Positions 22,344-33,791 of a DNA stretch of 64,000 bases are shown here, in pieces. Under the pieces are notes generated by a model. The model was not told the DNA's origin. It saw nothing but the letters and a program-made list of their open reading frames with translations, and ran no database searches. How positions within the stretch are numbered: the stretch's first letter is position 1; every line of letters starts with the position of its first letter. This stretch comes from Listeria seeligeri serovar 1/2b str. SLCC3954. GTDB lineage: Bacteria; Bacillota; Bacilli; Lactobacillales; Listeriaceae. The translations under genes were made by a program, and so were the position numbers. The stretch is taken from the NCBI RefSeq assembly GCF_000027145.1, contig NC_013891.1, positions 1,674,001 through 1,738,000 on the forward strand. Direction: 5' to 3'.

Positions 22344-23642
22344 ATGAATCATTCGATGTCAGAAAAATTGCATGATGAAGCACTTTTACATATAGTTGGT
22401 GGGGTTAATAGTCCATCTAGATCCAATAAAGGTGTTGGTGGCGGGATTCCAGTGACAATGGACCGAGCAAGTGGCGCTTACTTTTATGATGTGGATGGCA
22501 ATAAGTATATTGATTATTTAGCGGCATTTGGACCAATTATTACTGGACATGCGCATCCTCATATTACAGAAGCAATTACGAAAGCAGCACAAAATGGGGT
22601 TTTATACGGCACGCCAACAAAACACGAAATTACGTTTGCGAAAATGTTAAAAGAAGCAATTCCTTCTCTTGAAAAAGTTCGTTTTACTAATTCTGGAACG
22701 GAAGCTGTTATGACAACGATTCGTGTGGCTAGGGCTTATACAGGAAGAGACAAGATAATTAAATTTGCTGGTTGTTATCATGGGCATTTTGATTTAGTTT
22801 TAGTGGAAGCTGGCTCCGGACCATCTACACTCGGTATTCCTGATTCTGCAGGGGTAACAAAATCTACTGCAGAAGAAGTTATTACTGTGCCTTTTAATGA
22901 TTTAGCTTCTTTCAAAGAGGCGCTTGCTATTTGGGGTGACCAGATTGCTGCTGTTTTAGTGGAACCAATTGTTGGTAACTTTGGAATGGTGGAGCCAGCA
23001 GAAGGATTTTTAGAAAGTGTTAATGAGCTGGCGCATGCAAATGGCTCTTTAGTTATTTACGATGAAGTTATTACAGCGTTTCGTTTTATGTATGGTGGCG
23101 CGCAAAATTATCTAGGAGTTATTCCTGATTTAACAGCGATGGGGAAAATCATCGGTGGTGGCCTTCCAATTGGCGCTTATGGTGGTCGAGTAGAAATCAT
23201 GGAAAAAGTAGCTCCACTCGGTCCTGCTTATCAAGCTGGAACTCATGCAGGAAACCCCGCGTCGATTTTATCTGGGATTGCTTGTTTGGAAGTTTTACAA
23301 GAAGAAGGTTTGTATGACCGCTTTGAGAAATATGGCAAAATGTTAAAAGAAGGCATTGAAAAAGCTGCTGATAAATATGGTATTTCAGTTACTGTAAACC
23401 AAATTGTTGGTGCTTTGACTGTTTACTTCACAGATGAGCCAGTGACAAACTATGCTGAAGCGGGAGCGACAGATGGAGAAAAATTTGGTCGGTTCTTTAA
23501 AGGAATGTTAGAAGAAGGAATCAATTTAGCGCCTTCGAAATATGAAGCATGGTTTATTACTTCAGCACATTCAGAAGCTGATATTGAAGAAACCATTCAT
23601 GCTGTGAACGCAGTATTTGCAAAAATGGTTCAAGATAACTAG
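22344..23642 (+). CDS. hemL: Glutamate-1-semialdehyde 2,1-aminomutase, second copy (HemL2/GsaB)
   Basis: 432 aa PLP enzyme converting glutamate-1-semialdehyde to 5-aminolevulinate, the heme/siroheme precursor. Visible: the substrate block GGVNSPSR near residue 20, [30 protein letters not shown], the PLP-Lys in [15 protein letters not shown], and AGTHAGNP. The ATG follows GAGGAGATGAC. It stands alone here, without hemA, hemB, hemC or hemD. Listeria is known to have another copy in a hem operon elsewhere, so this one is a paralogue whose separate role is not clear. Confidence 0.93.
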   Translation: MNHSMSEKLHDEALLHIVGGVNSPSRSNKGVGGGIPVTMDRASGAYFYDVDGNKYIDYLAAFGPIITGHAHPHITEAITKAAQNGVLYGTPTKHEITFAKMLKEAIPSLEKVRFTNSGTEAVMTTIRVARAYTGRDKIIKFAGCYHGHFDLVLVEAGSGPSTLGIPDSAGVTKSTAEEVITVPFNDLASFKEALAIWGDQIAAVLVEPIVGNFGMVEPAEGFLESVNELAHANGSLVIYDEVITAFRFMYGGAQNYLGVIPDLTAMGKIIGGGLPIGAYGGRVEIMEKVAPLGPAYQAGTHAGNPASILSGIACLEVLQEEGLYDRFEKYGKMLKEGIEKAADKYGISVTVNQIVGALTVYFTDEPVTNYAEAGATDGEKFGRFFKGMLEEGINLAPSKYEAWFITSAHSEADIEETIHAVNAVFAKMVQDN

Positions 23643-23689
23643 GTAATATTACTGTATAAACTTGAGAGAAACGTTATAATAGAAGAAGA

Positions 23690-23719
23690 ATGAGCGGGAA
23701 CGCAATAAAATCCCGCTCA
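23690..23719 (+). repeat. Inverted repeat upstream of the FUSC-family gene
   Basis: TGAGCGGGA / TCCCGCTCA (9 bp) with an 11-nt loop, not followed by a T run. A TATAAT lies at 23675-23680. It could be a weak terminator of hemL or a hairpin at the 5' end of the next mRNA. Confidence 0.5.
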
Positions 23720-23747
23720 AATAGTCTATAGAAAGGAATAACCTTCC

Positions 23748-24836
23748 ATGAAATTCGGAGCTAGAATTTTGAAAACAGGTATTGCAATAACACTTGCGCT
23801 TTTTATTGCCGAGCTTTGCAACTCACCTTCTCCATCTCTGGCAGGCATTTCCGCCGTTTTTGCTATCCAGCCTTCTATTTATAGATCTTACAGGACTATT
23901 TTAGAACGGGCACAAGGGAATATTATTGGAGCCATCATCGCCATTATTTTTGGACTCTATATTGGTAATGACTTTATTTTAATTGGAGTTGCCTCGATAA
24001 TCTGTGTTGCTTTATTAATGCAGCTCCGTTTAGAAAATACGATTGGCCTTGCCGTGGTGACTCTCATTATTGTCATGGATTCACCTGGTAACGACTTTTT
24101 AGAAATTGCACTCATTCGTTTTGGAACGATTATGCTGGGCCTACTTGCCGCATTTATTGTTAATTTATTTTTTATTCCACCAAAATATGAAGTTTCGTTG
24201 TTCCAATTAATCTACAATACTAATAGTGAAATCGTTCGTTGGATAAAGCTAAATCTACGTCATGCAGCTGATTTCCCTCTTCTAAAAAAAGATATGGAAT
24301 GGATGCAAAAACAATTGAATCAAACGCGTAACTTATATGGATTTTACCGAGAAGAACGAACATTTCTTAAGAAAAATGCCGTTTCAAAAGGCCGGAAAAT
24401 TGCAGTATACAGGCAGATGTTGCTTTGTTCGCAAAAAGGGTTCGAACTTCTCAAAATCCAACATCGCTATGAAAATGATTATTTACAACTGCCACCAGAT
24501 AAGCAAGAATTAATTAGACAGCATATTGATTATTTAACAGACAAACACGAACAACTGCTACTTACCTACATTGATAAAGTTTCGATTGATCTTGATTATG
24601 TAGAGTCACATTTAGCTCAAGATCCGCAAGATTTGATGCAACTTTTCCTTCGTGAAATGGAAGAAACAGAAAAAGATGAATACGAGGAAATGATGGATAA
24701 ATATCATTTAATGCGTATTATTGCTTCCATCTTTGCTTATCAAGAGACTGTTGACTACTTGGAAAAATTAATTCATAGTTTTAAACTTCGCCATACCGAA
24801 GCAAATCAAATCGACATTAATGTAAACGAAGAGTAA
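23748..24836 (+). CDS. Aromatic-acid exporter family (FUSC/ArAE) membrane protein
   Basis: 362 aa with about five N-terminal hydrophobic segments (residues ~8-145; e.g. ITLALFIAEL, NIIGAIIAIIFGLYIG, GLAVVTLIIVMDSP) and a long charged, helical cytoplasmic C-terminal domain to residue 362. This is the layout of Bacillus YqjA-type (DUF939) proteins related to fusaric-acid/p-hydroxybenzoate exporters. The ATG follows GAAAGGAATAACCTTCC. Substrate unknown. It is monocistronic and ended by a bidirectional terminator. Confidence 0.82.
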   Translation: MKFGARILKTGIAITLALFIAELCNSPSPSLAGISAVFAIQPSIYRSYRTILERAQGNIIGAIIAIIFGLYIGNDFILIGVASIICVALLMQLRLENTIGLAVVTLIIVMDSPGNDFLEIALIRFGTIMLGLLAAFIVNLFFIPPKYEVSLFQLIYNTNSEIVRWIKLNLRHAADFPLLKKDMEWMQKQLNQTRNLYGFYREERTFLKKNAVSKGRKIAVYRQMLLCSQKGFELLKIQHRYENDYLQLPPDKQELIRQHIDYLTDKHEQLLLTYIDKVSIDLDYVESHLAQDPQDLMQLFLREMEETEKDEYEEMMDKYHLMRIIASIFAYQETVDYLEKLIHSFKLRHTEANQIDINVNEE

Positions 24837-24840
24837 ACAA

Positions 24841-24880
24841 AAAACGAGCTTTGGAATTTATTTTCCAAAGCTCGTTTTTT
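24841..24880. terminator. Bidirectional terminator
   Basis: 16-bp perfect stem AAAACGAGCTTTGGAA (24841-24856) with its complement at 24863-24878 and T8 after it; serves the convergent FUSC-type and NtdP-like genes. Confidence 0.93.
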
Positions 24881-25408
24881 TTAACGGTATTCTTTATACT
24901 TTTCATACCAAATGTCGATATAATCAGGTGAGAATGGACCTTTTTTGTCCAAAATCCAGTGACTTAACACATCTACATTAGTCTTTAGTATCCGGTCAAT
25001 CGAGTCGGGATACTTCATTTGGCGACGGTGTTGTTCGTATTCGCCTTCATCGAGCAAATGAAACCTTCCATCCGGGAATACTTTAATATCGAGGTCATAG
25101 TCAATGTACTTCAGCGCTTGTTCATCTACTGCAAAAGGTGTTCCTAAATTGCAATAATGATAAATGCCATCTTCGCGAATCATCGAGATTACATTAAACC
25201 AATAATCACTATGAAAGTAGCAAATAGATGGTTCACGCGTTACCCATTTACGTCCGTCTGCTTCCACAACTAATGTGTGGTCGTTTCCACCGATAATAAC
25301 ATTTTCCGTAGATTTTAGCACCACTGTCTTTTTCCAAGTACGATGAAGTTTACCGTTATGTTTGTAACTCTTAATCTGTATTATTTCTTTCTCTTTGGGT
25401 AAGTACAT
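24881..25408 (-). CDS. DUF402 nucleoside tri-/diphosphatase (NtdP/YgaC-like)
   Basis: 175 aa protein of the DUF402/UPF0374 family. The characteristic region is [43 protein letters not shown], whose acidic residues bind divalent metal. Staphylococcal and Bacillus relatives hydrolyse nucleoside tri- and diphosphates. It is cytosolic with no signal peptide. The start ATG lies after AGTAGGATAAAGG. The family call is secure; substrate preference in this organism is inferred only. Confidence 0.85.
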   Translation of the reverse strand: MYLPKEKEIIQIKSYKHNGKLHRTWKKTVVLKSTENVIIGGNDHTLVVEADGRKWVTREPSICYFHSDYWFNVISMIREDGIYHYCNLGTPFAVDEQALKYIDYDLDIKVFPDGRFHLLDEGEYEQHRRQMKYPDSIDRILKTNVDVLSHWILDKKGPFSPDYIDIWYEKYKEYR

Positions 25409-25556
25409 CCTTTATCCTACTTTCCTCATGTACTATCAAAATCAATATCATTATAACATAATGCAAGACAGCAAAAAAACAATATTGTGCTGAAACTGTA
25501 GATTTTCCTATAAAAAAGTCGATTTTCTTATAATATAGCCTATTTTCACTCGTTTT

Positions 25557-27405
<1,849 letters not shown>

Positions 27406-27607
27406 TTTCTCCTCTTAATTCTAATAGATTTCTAATGTGTGATTAGCTGGATGTGTAGTATAATGTAAACAGGGAATAAAAAAGTATACTCATTCTTAAG
27501 CCGATTTCTATTATACCGAATGCTGGCTTAATTGAATAGTGTTGTGCTTTATTTAAACAACATGACATGCAGTTTTAAAGACCGATTATTAGAGGAGGCA
27601 AAAGTCA

Positions 27608-28588
27608 TTGGATACTGGCACACATGTAGTAATGGGAATTGCACTCGGCGCGTTAGCAACCGTAGATCCGGTTGTTGCTGGAAGTTCTCAAGCTGCCATT
27701 GGTATTATGACAGCAACAATTATTGGTTCACAAATTCCAGATATTGACACTGTACTAAAACTTAAAAATAACGCGGATTACATTCGAAATCATCGCGGGG
27801 TAACACATTCCTTGCCGATGCTTGCAATTTGGCCATTACTTATTTCATCTATTTTATATCTATTTTTCCCAGCAGCTACATTTATCCATTTATTATTATG
27901 GACTTTTATAGCAGTTGGATTACACATTTTTGTAGATATTTTTAATGCCTACGGGACACAAGCAGTTAGACCGTTTAAGGAAACATGGGTCGCTTTTGGA
28001 TTTATCAACACGTTTGATTGGTTCATTTTCGGTTCTCATGTTGTTGCCATCGCGGCTTGGTTACTTGGATCACCTGCTGGGCCGACATTTATCACGCTCT
28101 ATATTATCTTGGCGTTTTATTACGTAGCAAGGTTTGTAACACAACGAATGATTAAACATGCAGTTCAAAACTTGATTCCGGATTCAGAAGAAATCATTAT
28201 CGCATCCACTATTCATTTCTTCCAGTGGCGCGTAGCAGTTACGACGAAAGATCATTATTATGTTGGTAGAGCATTCAAACGAAACATTTCGATTTATGAA
28301 AAATTCGACCGCCTGCCTGTACCTGATAACGAAATCATTCGTTCCGCGAAATTAGACAAAAATCTCGCTGCTTTCATTTCGTTCTCTAAAGTTTATAACT
28401 GGAGAATTGAAGAAAAATTAGACGGAACTTATGTCACTTTTACAGATTTACGCTATCGAAGCAATGGGCATTATCCATTTGTCGCAGTAGTAAAATTAGA
28501 TGATGATTTAAAAATCGTCTCATCTTACACTGGTTGGATTTTCTCAACTGAAAAATTATACAAAAAACTCGCACCAGTTAGTATTTAA
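27608..28588 (+). CDS. YfhP-like membrane-bound metal-dependent hydrolase
   Basis: 326 aa. The N-terminal ~200 residues are the YdjM/DUF457 membrane hydrolase domain with conserved polar residues THVVMGIALGA, IPDIDTV, NHRGVTHSLPM and DIFNAYGTQAV within four or five hydrophobic segments; the C-terminal ~120 residues form a soluble domain. The start is TTG at 27608, nine bases after GGAGG; no ATG fits. Divergent from mutY as in Bacillus (yfhP/yfhQ), where YfhP was reported to influence yfhQ. The substrate is unknown. Confidence 0.82.
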   Translation: MDTGTHVVMGIALGALATVDPVVAGSSQAAIGIMTATIIGSQIPDIDTVLKLKNNADYIRNHRGVTHSLPMLAIWPLLISSILYLFFPAATFIHLLLWTFIAVGLHIFVDIFNAYGTQAVRPFKETWVAFGFINTFDWFIFGSHVVAIAAWLLGSPAGPTFITLYIILAFYYVARFVTQRMIKHAVQNLIPDSEEIIIASTIHFFQWRVAVTTKDHYYVGRAFKRNISIYEKFDRLPVPDNEIIRSAKLDKNLAAFISFSKVYNWRIEEKLDGTYVTFTDLRYRSNGHYPFVAVVKLDDDLKIVSSYTGWIFSTEKLYKKLAPVSI

Positions 28589-28628
28589 AAAAAGCCTCGA
28601 AATCAAAAACTGATTTCGAGGCTTTTTT
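28587..28628. terminator. Bidirectional terminator
   Basis: 18-bp perfect stem centred on AGCCTCGAAATCA / TGATTTCGAGGCT with A and T runs outside; serves yfhP and the convergent dut. Confidence 0.93.
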
Positions 28629-28629
28629 C

Positions 28630-29091
28630 TTATCTTCCAGTACTTCCAACCCCGCCGACACGGGATTCATTAGCAACAATATCTGTATCTGCTACTAAAT
28701 ATTTTTGAAAAACACCTTGTGCAACGCGTTCTCCTTGTTCAATTTCTACAGGTTCACTGGAAAAATTTTTAATTGCTATTCCAATATTCCCGTCATTTCC
28801 TGGATTGCTGTAATAGGATGAATCAATAATTCCTGTTCCGTTACAAAGCAATAGGCCTTTTTTGATACCAATTGATGAACGTACATGGATATTTAATACT
28901 TCATCTTCTTGCATATAACTTTTAATATCTGTCCAAAAAATATGTTTTTCGCCTGGCTCGATAACAATTTTTTCATTCGAGAAAAAATCGTAGCCCGCTG
29001 AACCTTTATCGCCTCGGATAGGTAACGATATCGTTTCGTTTGCGAACTTTCTACTTGCTTCATTAACTATTTCAAATCCTCTTACTTTCAC
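28630..29091 (-). CDS. dut: dUTP diphosphatase (dUTPase)
   Basis: 153 aa trimeric-type dUTPase. Five motifs in order: GSAGYDFFSNE, HVRSSIGIKKGL, NGTGIIDSSYYSNPGNDGNIGIAI, ERVAQGVFQKY and C-terminal RVGGVGSTGR. It removes dUTP and supplies dUMP. The start is GTG at 29091, five bases after GGAGG; no ATG fits better. It is the last gene of a recX-yfhJ-dut unit, starting 12 bp after the preceding stop. Confidence 0.93.
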   Translation of the reverse strand: MKVRGFEIVNEASRKFANETISLPIRGDKGSAGYDFFSNEKIVIEPGEKHIFWTDIKSYMQEDEVLNIHVRSSIGIKKGLLLCNGTGIIDSSYYSNPGNDGNIGIAIKNFSSEPVEIEQGERVAQGVFQKYLVADTDIVANESRVGGVGSTGR

Positions 29092-29102
29092 ACTGTTGCC
29101 TC

Positions 29103-29336
29103 CTATTTGTTTGGATCTTTTCGTTCTACTTGATGTAAAAAACTGCCGTGACGTTCAATTTGCTTACGAACGTAGTCTGCGGCGTACTCTGGGCCACGAT
29201 ATGGATAGCCAGCTTTTGCATAAGAGCTCTCAAAGTCGGACCAAAGCATTTCAATCCACCACATGGCTTGTTCTTTATCTAAATGCGGATTTTTAGCCAT
29301 TAACTCCGCAGTCAGTTCTTCTAAATACGTGTGCAC
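29103..29336 (-). CDS. WVELL-family small protein (YfhJ-like)
   Basis: 77 aa. It contains MWWIEMLWSDFESSYAKAGYPYRGPEYAADYV, resembling the conserved WVELL core of the YfhJ family. The GTG at 29336 is preferred because GAGGAGG lies nine bases before it and it begins two bases past the recX stop; the longer reading from 29366 would overlap recX by 29 bp. Function unknown; it stays next to recX in Listeria and Bacillus. Confidence 0.75.
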   Translation of the reverse strand: MHTYLEELTAELMAKNPHLDKEQAMWWIEMLWSDFESSYAKAGYPYRGPEYAADYVRKQIERHGSFLHQVERKDPNK

Positions 29337-29337
29337 T

Positions 29338-30147
29338 TCATTCTTCCTCCTCAAAACTAATCTCATTCTCCGTTAGGTATGATTGAATTGTATCATAAGA
29401 AAAACCTTTCTGCATTAGGGATGTTATCGTTTTTTGTTTAGCGATACTTGGTTTATAGCGCTTGTTTTTGCGGATTGCTTTTTCTAGTTGCTTTTGTAAA
29501 ATTTCTACTTCATCCGCTGCGTCTAATTCACTTGTGACATTGGTTGCTGATAGTTTTGCAATCTCTGTTGTGTAGCCTTTTTGGATTAAATCTGTGATGA
29601 TTTTTTGTTGTAGTGTTTTTTTAGCACTTTTATTGTTTCGACGCATGATTTTTCTAGCTTGTTTTTCTGCGTTTTCTATTTGCGCTTCTTCTGAATACTC
29701 TAAAATAACTTGGCTGATAATTTCTCGGGTTAAGCCTTTCTCAACTAATTCACGTTCAATAGTTCTTGGGCCTTTTAACGTTGTTTTAATTTGCGTTTTC
29801 GTGAATAACTCAGCAAATTCAGCGTCGTTGATGTAATCCATATCTGCTAATTTTTGTAAAATCGCATCAATTGCAAATGGTTCCATTTCCTGTTTTCGCA
29901 AATAATCACGGATTTCTTTTTCTGAGCGAACACGATGTGATAAAAAATTAATAGCTTTATTTAGCCCTTTTCGCACCATGTCAGCTTGCTTAATTTCCTC
30001 TATTTCGGCCTCTGTTATTTGTATGCCTTTCATAAGTTGGAATCTAGCTAAGACTTCCTCGTCTACACTAAAGGTGTATTTTTCATCAATAAAAATGTTG
30101 TAACGTTCTTTGTTTTTTTGTTGAACACTTATGGACGTGATTTTCAT
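29338..30147 (-). CDS. recX: RecX, regulator of RecA
   Basis: 269 aa, the long Firmicute RecX form, made of tandem three-helix repeats: LNKAINFLSHRVRSEKEIRDYL, DYINDAEFAELFTKT, KGPRTIERELVEKGL, KIITDLIQKGY and KQKTITSLMQKGFSYDTIQSYL. RecX binds RecA filaments and limits recombinase activity. The ATG at 30147 (MKITSIS) follows AAGGAGGCGGATT; nine upstream residues in the longer reading are not family-like. First gene of the unit with yfhJ and dut. Confidence 0.9.
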   Translation of the reverse strand: MKITSISVQQKNKERYNIFIDEKYTFSVDEEVLARFQLMKGIQITEAEIEEIKQADMVRKGLNKAINFLSHRVRSEKEIRDYLRKQEMEPFAIDAILQKLADMDYINDAEFAELFTKTQIKTTLKGPRTIERELVEKGLTREIISQVILEYSEEAQIENAEKQARKIMRRNNKSAKKTLQQKIITDLIQKGYTTEIAKLSATNVTSELDAADEVEILQKQLEKAIRKNKRYKPSIAKQKTITSLMQKGFSYDTIQSYLTENEISFEEEE

Positions 30148-30187
30148 AATCCGCCTCCTTCTTTTATCTATCATACCTCAAAAATTG

Positions 30188-30212
30188 GTTTTAATACTAC
30201 TAAAAAGGGAAT
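30188..30212 (+). promoter_or_regulatory. SigmaB-type promoter of the epimerase gene
   Basis: GTTT (30188-30191), 15-bp spacer, GGGAAT (30207-30212), matching the Listeria SigmaB pattern GTTT-N13-17-GGGWAT, 32 bp before the start codon. From memory, this gene (lmo1694 in EGD-e) is a known member of the SigmaB regulon. Confidence 0.75.
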
Positions 30213-30243
30213 AATAAGTTAGGATAAAGAAGAGGTGATTAAA

Positions 30244-31146
30244 TTGCATATCTTACTTACAGGCGCAACAGGTTTTGTGGGCGATCATTTAGTCCATGAA
30301 TTAGAAAAATCAGGTCATGAAATTTACATTTTAACGCGCCAAAAGCTTAAAAACCGGGCGAACGTTCATTATATTGAATGGCTAACGTCCGATAAACTAC
30401 CTAACTTAGAAGATTTGCCAGTAGATATTTGTATTAATCTGGCAGGCGCTGGTTTAATGGATGAAAAATGGTCGAATGAGAGAAAGAAAGTGATTGTAAA
30501 TAGCCGCATCGAAGCTACTTCGGCACTTTTATCAATTGTTAAGAAAATGAAAACGAAGCCAAAACTCTGGATTAATGCTAGCGCGATTGGAGCATATACT
30601 TCTTCTAAATCGACTATCTATTTAGATACAGAAGAAAATGCTTTTGCAACTAATTTTTTAGGAAAGACTGTGTACGAATGGGAAAAAACAGCTAGTGCGG
30701 CTAGTGAGTTAGGAATTCGGGTGGTCTACGCTAGATTTGGTCTCGTACTTGGCACGGATGGCGGCTCATTTCCGGTTTTTCAAAAATTATTCCAAACTTA
30801 TACAGGTGGAAAATTAGGTAGCGGGCGGCAATGGTATTCTTGGATTCATGTGGATGACGTCGTTGCAGCAATGTTATTTATTTTTGACCATGAACAAATA
30901 AGTGGCGTGGTTAATTTCACTTCTCCTCATCCAGTTCAAGAAAAGAAATTTGCGGAGCGGCTTGGTAAAAAATTGCATAAACCGTACAATACACCTATAC
31001 CTAAACGAATAATAAAATTGATTCTCGGCGAAAGGGCAATGACTATTCTTGACAGTCAACGTGCCTATCCTGAAAAATTAATGAGTCATCATTTTGAATT
31101 CCAATTTGAAACATTACAAGAAGCATTGGATGATTTAGTCGATTAA
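30244..31146 (+). CDS. NAD-dependent epimerase/dehydratase family protein (YfhF-like)
   Basis: 300 aa atypical SDR of the TIGR01777/SulA-like epimerase group. N-terminal cofactor motif LLTGATGFVGDHL, NLAGAGLMDEKW, WINASAIGAYT, VVYARFGLVLG, WYSWIHVDDVV, then a C-terminal DUF1731-like segment (PKRIIKLILGERA...). TTG at 30244 is chosen because GAGGTG precedes it by seven bases; a GTG at 30235 is the alternative. Divergent from recX as in Bacillus. The reaction catalysed is unknown. SigmaB control implies a stress role. Confidence 0.82.
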   Translation: MHILLTGATGFVGDHLVHELEKSGHEIYILTRQKLKNRANVHYIEWLTSDKLPNLEDLPVDICINLAGAGLMDEKWSNERKKVIVNSRIEATSALLSIVKKMKTKPKLWINASAIGAYTSSKSTIYLDTEENAFATNFLGKTVYEWEKTASAASELGIRVVYARFGLVLGTDGGSFPVFQKLFQTYTGGKLGSGRQWYSWIHVDDVVAAMLFIFDHEQISGVVNFTSPHPVQEKKFAERLGKKLHKPYNTPIPKRIIKLILGERAMTILDSQRAYPEKLMSHHFEFQFETLQEALDDLVD

Positions 31147-31148
31147 AT

Positions 31149-31187
31149 AAAACCCAGATTCTGATTTACTCAGAATCTGGGTTTTTA
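31149..31187. terminator. Bidirectional terminator
   Basis: 16-bp perfect stem AAAACCCAGATTCTGA (31149-31164) with complement 31170-31185; overlaps the mprF 3' end region and serves both convergent genes. Confidence 0.92.
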
Positions 31188-33763
31188 GCTTCTTCGTCTA
31201 GTGGAAAATCGAGTACTACTTGATTGTGCGAGAGTGGTCGTTTTTTCCCAACGAGAATCATTAATTGGAGCATAGTAAACGCAATAGAGCTTCGTTTTCT
31301 AAAGGCTACAAATTTTTGTTCCCATTCCGTTACATATTTAGATTTGAAATTCCGTAAACCTTTGAATCCATAAAATCCTTGGCTGTAACGGTAAACAAGT
31401 CCTGCAAGTCGTTCCCCTAAGAATGCGTACTTACTTTCACCAACATTAGCAAGCGGCGCCATTCCAGCATTGAAAATTTCGAAACCATCTTCTTTTGCTT
31501 TTTCAAAAAGGTTAATGAACAGAAAATCCATAATTCCAGATGGAGCTTCTTTTGAGTAGCGCATTAAATCAATTGATGTCATTTTATCTGTGTAAGATGG
31601 CATCATCGAAGCAAAACCGACAACTTTACCTTCTCCATTTTTAGCGATGGCGATATCCGCTTGTTCTAAATAATAGGTATCAAAGAATCCGAGCGAAAAG
31701 CCTTTTTCTTCTCTGCCATCGAGCCATTCATCAGAAATTACGCGTAATGTTTTCCATGTCTCCTTATCGAATGGCGGTGTAATTACTTCAAAAGTGTATC
31801 CTTCACGTGCTAATTTATTCATTAGTGCCCGTTCGCCTTTTTTCTTTTTGCCGCTCATTGTAAAGTTCTGAACGTCTACAAAGCCTTCTTCACCTAGTTT
31901 GATAAAGTCAAAGCCATGATCATGTAAATATGGAATCATTGTACCACGAACTTCATAAAAAACTGGGCGGTATCCAAAACGATCAGCGTTTGTCATAACT
32001 TCTTCAATCGCTTCTTCCATTTTATCCATGTTTCCGGTTGGTTCTCCCATGATGACCATTTTGTCGGCAATAATCCGGTAAGCGAATAGTACTTCTTCGT
32101 CTACTGCCCAATATAGTAGTTTATCTCGTAAAAAGATGGTATGACTAACTTCATTGCCGCCCCACTTATTTAAGTGTTCGCGAACTTTTACTGCTTCAAA
32201 TGGTGATCCTAGTGTTTCTTTTGTTGTGGAAAGATAAATGTAAATAATTACTAAACTAACGACAGCGATGAATACTCCAACAAAACCGACTAGCCATAAG
32301 TGCTCTGAAGCAATTTGCAAATAGTCTGGGATTTTTTTGGAATGTTGAATGTTAGGCGAATTATAAATACCGATAATAACATAGCCCGCTAAACAAACGA
32401 TGAAAATAATACTATCAATAATAATTTTACTCCAAGTGTAGACTAGCTTTTCACGATAGAATTCATTTCTAGCTAAGAATAAGCAAAGTAATACAATACC
32501 TAAAAATACCGCTTGCTTAATGGAAAATACGCGTGCAAGTGTATTGAAAATCGCGCAACCGAGTACAATAAAAGTAATGATATAAGCTTTTTTTGTTTTA
32601 CATTCAATTCCGCGTGCAAGTCCAAGAAGTAAGAAGCCAAATGCTACAATCGTTATTTGTGATGTGAATAAGAAATTAAATGGCATGATTTTATAAAGAA
32701 ATGGTACATGATACACTGCATTTGGTATTGCGGAGGATAATATTAATAATAACCCTGAGCAATAGACAAAGATAACTAAAAAGCGATGTGCTACTTTTTG
32801 CAAAAATAACAGTGGTAATCCTTCTAAAAAATCATTAACTCGTTTACCAGCTTTTTGAACAAAGAATAATAAACCAACAATAAATGGAATAATATAGTAG
32901 AAAATACGATAAAACAGCATCCAAGCGAGTGCCAATTCTTGTGAAATACCCAATTGATCTAAGCCAAGAATCATGACGACATCAAAAGTCCCTACTCCAC
33001 CTGGAACCATCGAAGCTATTCCAATAACGGAAGCAATAACAAAAAGTGGAAATACTTTGAAAATGTCAACCGGTTCGCCGAGCATCACACCAATAATTGC
33101 AAAACAACCAAACGCAAAGCCCCACTCTAAAAGGGACGCGACAATTAAAGTTAACTCTCTTTTAATCGGTAAATCTACGAATAATGACTTGCTCTTCCAT
33201 TTTGTCATAATAAATAAAATTGGGAAATACAAACCGCCAGCTAAAAGCCATGGCCAGTATTTAATAAAATGATCTGCAAATCCCGGGATTAATAAAGTGA
33301 CCAGGGATACTAAGCAGTAAATGGATAAACCGGAAACTAAGAACAAAGCGATTTTGGAGATTGCTAGTAAAATCTCTTTGTGAGAAGCATTTTTCCCATA
33401 AAAACTTGCTCTTAAACTGGCACCCAGTACGCCTCCAAATCCGCCAATATTTGTAAATGTATTGGTAATCCAACCTGAAGCAACCACATGGCTAGGTGAA
33501 AATTTTCCTGGTAATAATTTAACAATGACATAATCATATAAAAGCATCGGTGTAACTGCGATTAACCCAATTATGAACATTAGAAATATTTGTTCTGGGC
33601 TTTGAGAAGTTAAGTTTGCTTTTAATGTTGGATAATCAATCCCTCTAGCTATACTAATAATTTCGAATACGACAAAAGCCATTACAAATGTGATAAATAC
33701 TATTTTGACGATTGTGCTATTTTTTTGGAACCAACCATAAGCTTGCATTAATTTTTCTTTCAT
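31166..33763 (-). CDS. mprF: MprF, phosphatidylglycerol lysyltransferase/flippase
   Basis: 865 aa membrane protein. Residues ~1-510 hold about 14 hydrophobic helices (lipid flippase domain; SMVPGGVGTFDVVMILGL is a conserved loop). Residues ~540-850 form the cytosolic DUF2156 aminoacyltransferase domain (MVIMGEPTGN, RYSKEAPSGIMDFLF, KYAFLGERLAGLVYRYS). It transfers Lys from Lys-tRNA to phosphatidylglycerol and flips the product, lowering surface charge and giving resistance to cationic peptides. It is 28 bp behind a VanZ-like gene. In L. monocytogenes this unit is known to be under the VirR response regulator; I did not identify the box. Confidence 0.95.
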   Translation of the reverse strand: MKEKLMQAYGWFQKNSTIVKIVFITFVMAFVVFEIISIARGIDYPTLKANLTSQSPEQIFLMFIIGLIAVTPMLLYDYVIVKLLPGKFSPSHVVASGWITNTFTNIGGFGGVLGASLRASFYGKNASHKEILLAISKIALFLVSGLSIYCLVSLVTLLIPGFADHFIKYWPWLLAGGLYFPILFIMTKWKSKSLFVDLPIKRELTLIVASLLEWGFAFGCFAIIGVMLGEPVDIFKVFPLFVIASVIGIASMVPGGVGTFDVVMILGLDQLGISQELALAWMLFYRIFYYIIPFIVGLLFFVQKAGKRVNDFLEGLPLLFLQKVAHRFLVIFVYCSGLLLILSSAIPNAVYHVPFLYKIMPFNFLFTSQITIVAFGFLLLGLARGIECKTKKAYIITFIVLGCAIFNTLARVFSIKQAVFLGIVLLCLFLARNEFYREKLVYTWSKIIIDSIIFIVCLAGYVIIGIYNSPNIQHSKKIPDYLQIASEHLWLVGFVGVFIAVVSLVIIYIYLSTTKETLGSPFEAVKVREHLNKWGGNEVSHTIFLRDKLLYWAVDEEVLFAYRIIADKMVIMGEPTGNMDKMEEAIEEVMTNADRFGYRPVFYEVRGTMIPYLHDHGFDFIKLGEEGFVDVQNFTMSGKKKKGERALMNKLAREGYTFEVITPPFDKETWKTLRVISDEWLDGREEKGFSLGFFDTYYLEQADIAIAKNGEGKVVGFASMMPSYTDKMTSIDLMRYSKEAPSGIMDFLFINLFEKAKEDGFEIFNAGMAPLANVGESKYAFLGERLAGLVYRYSQGFYGFKGLRNFKSKYVTEWEQKFVAFRKRSSIAFTMLQLMILVGKKRPLSHNQVVLDFPLDEEAKNPDSE

Positions 33764-33791
33764 ATAGATTCTCCTTAACTCTTTTTTCCAT

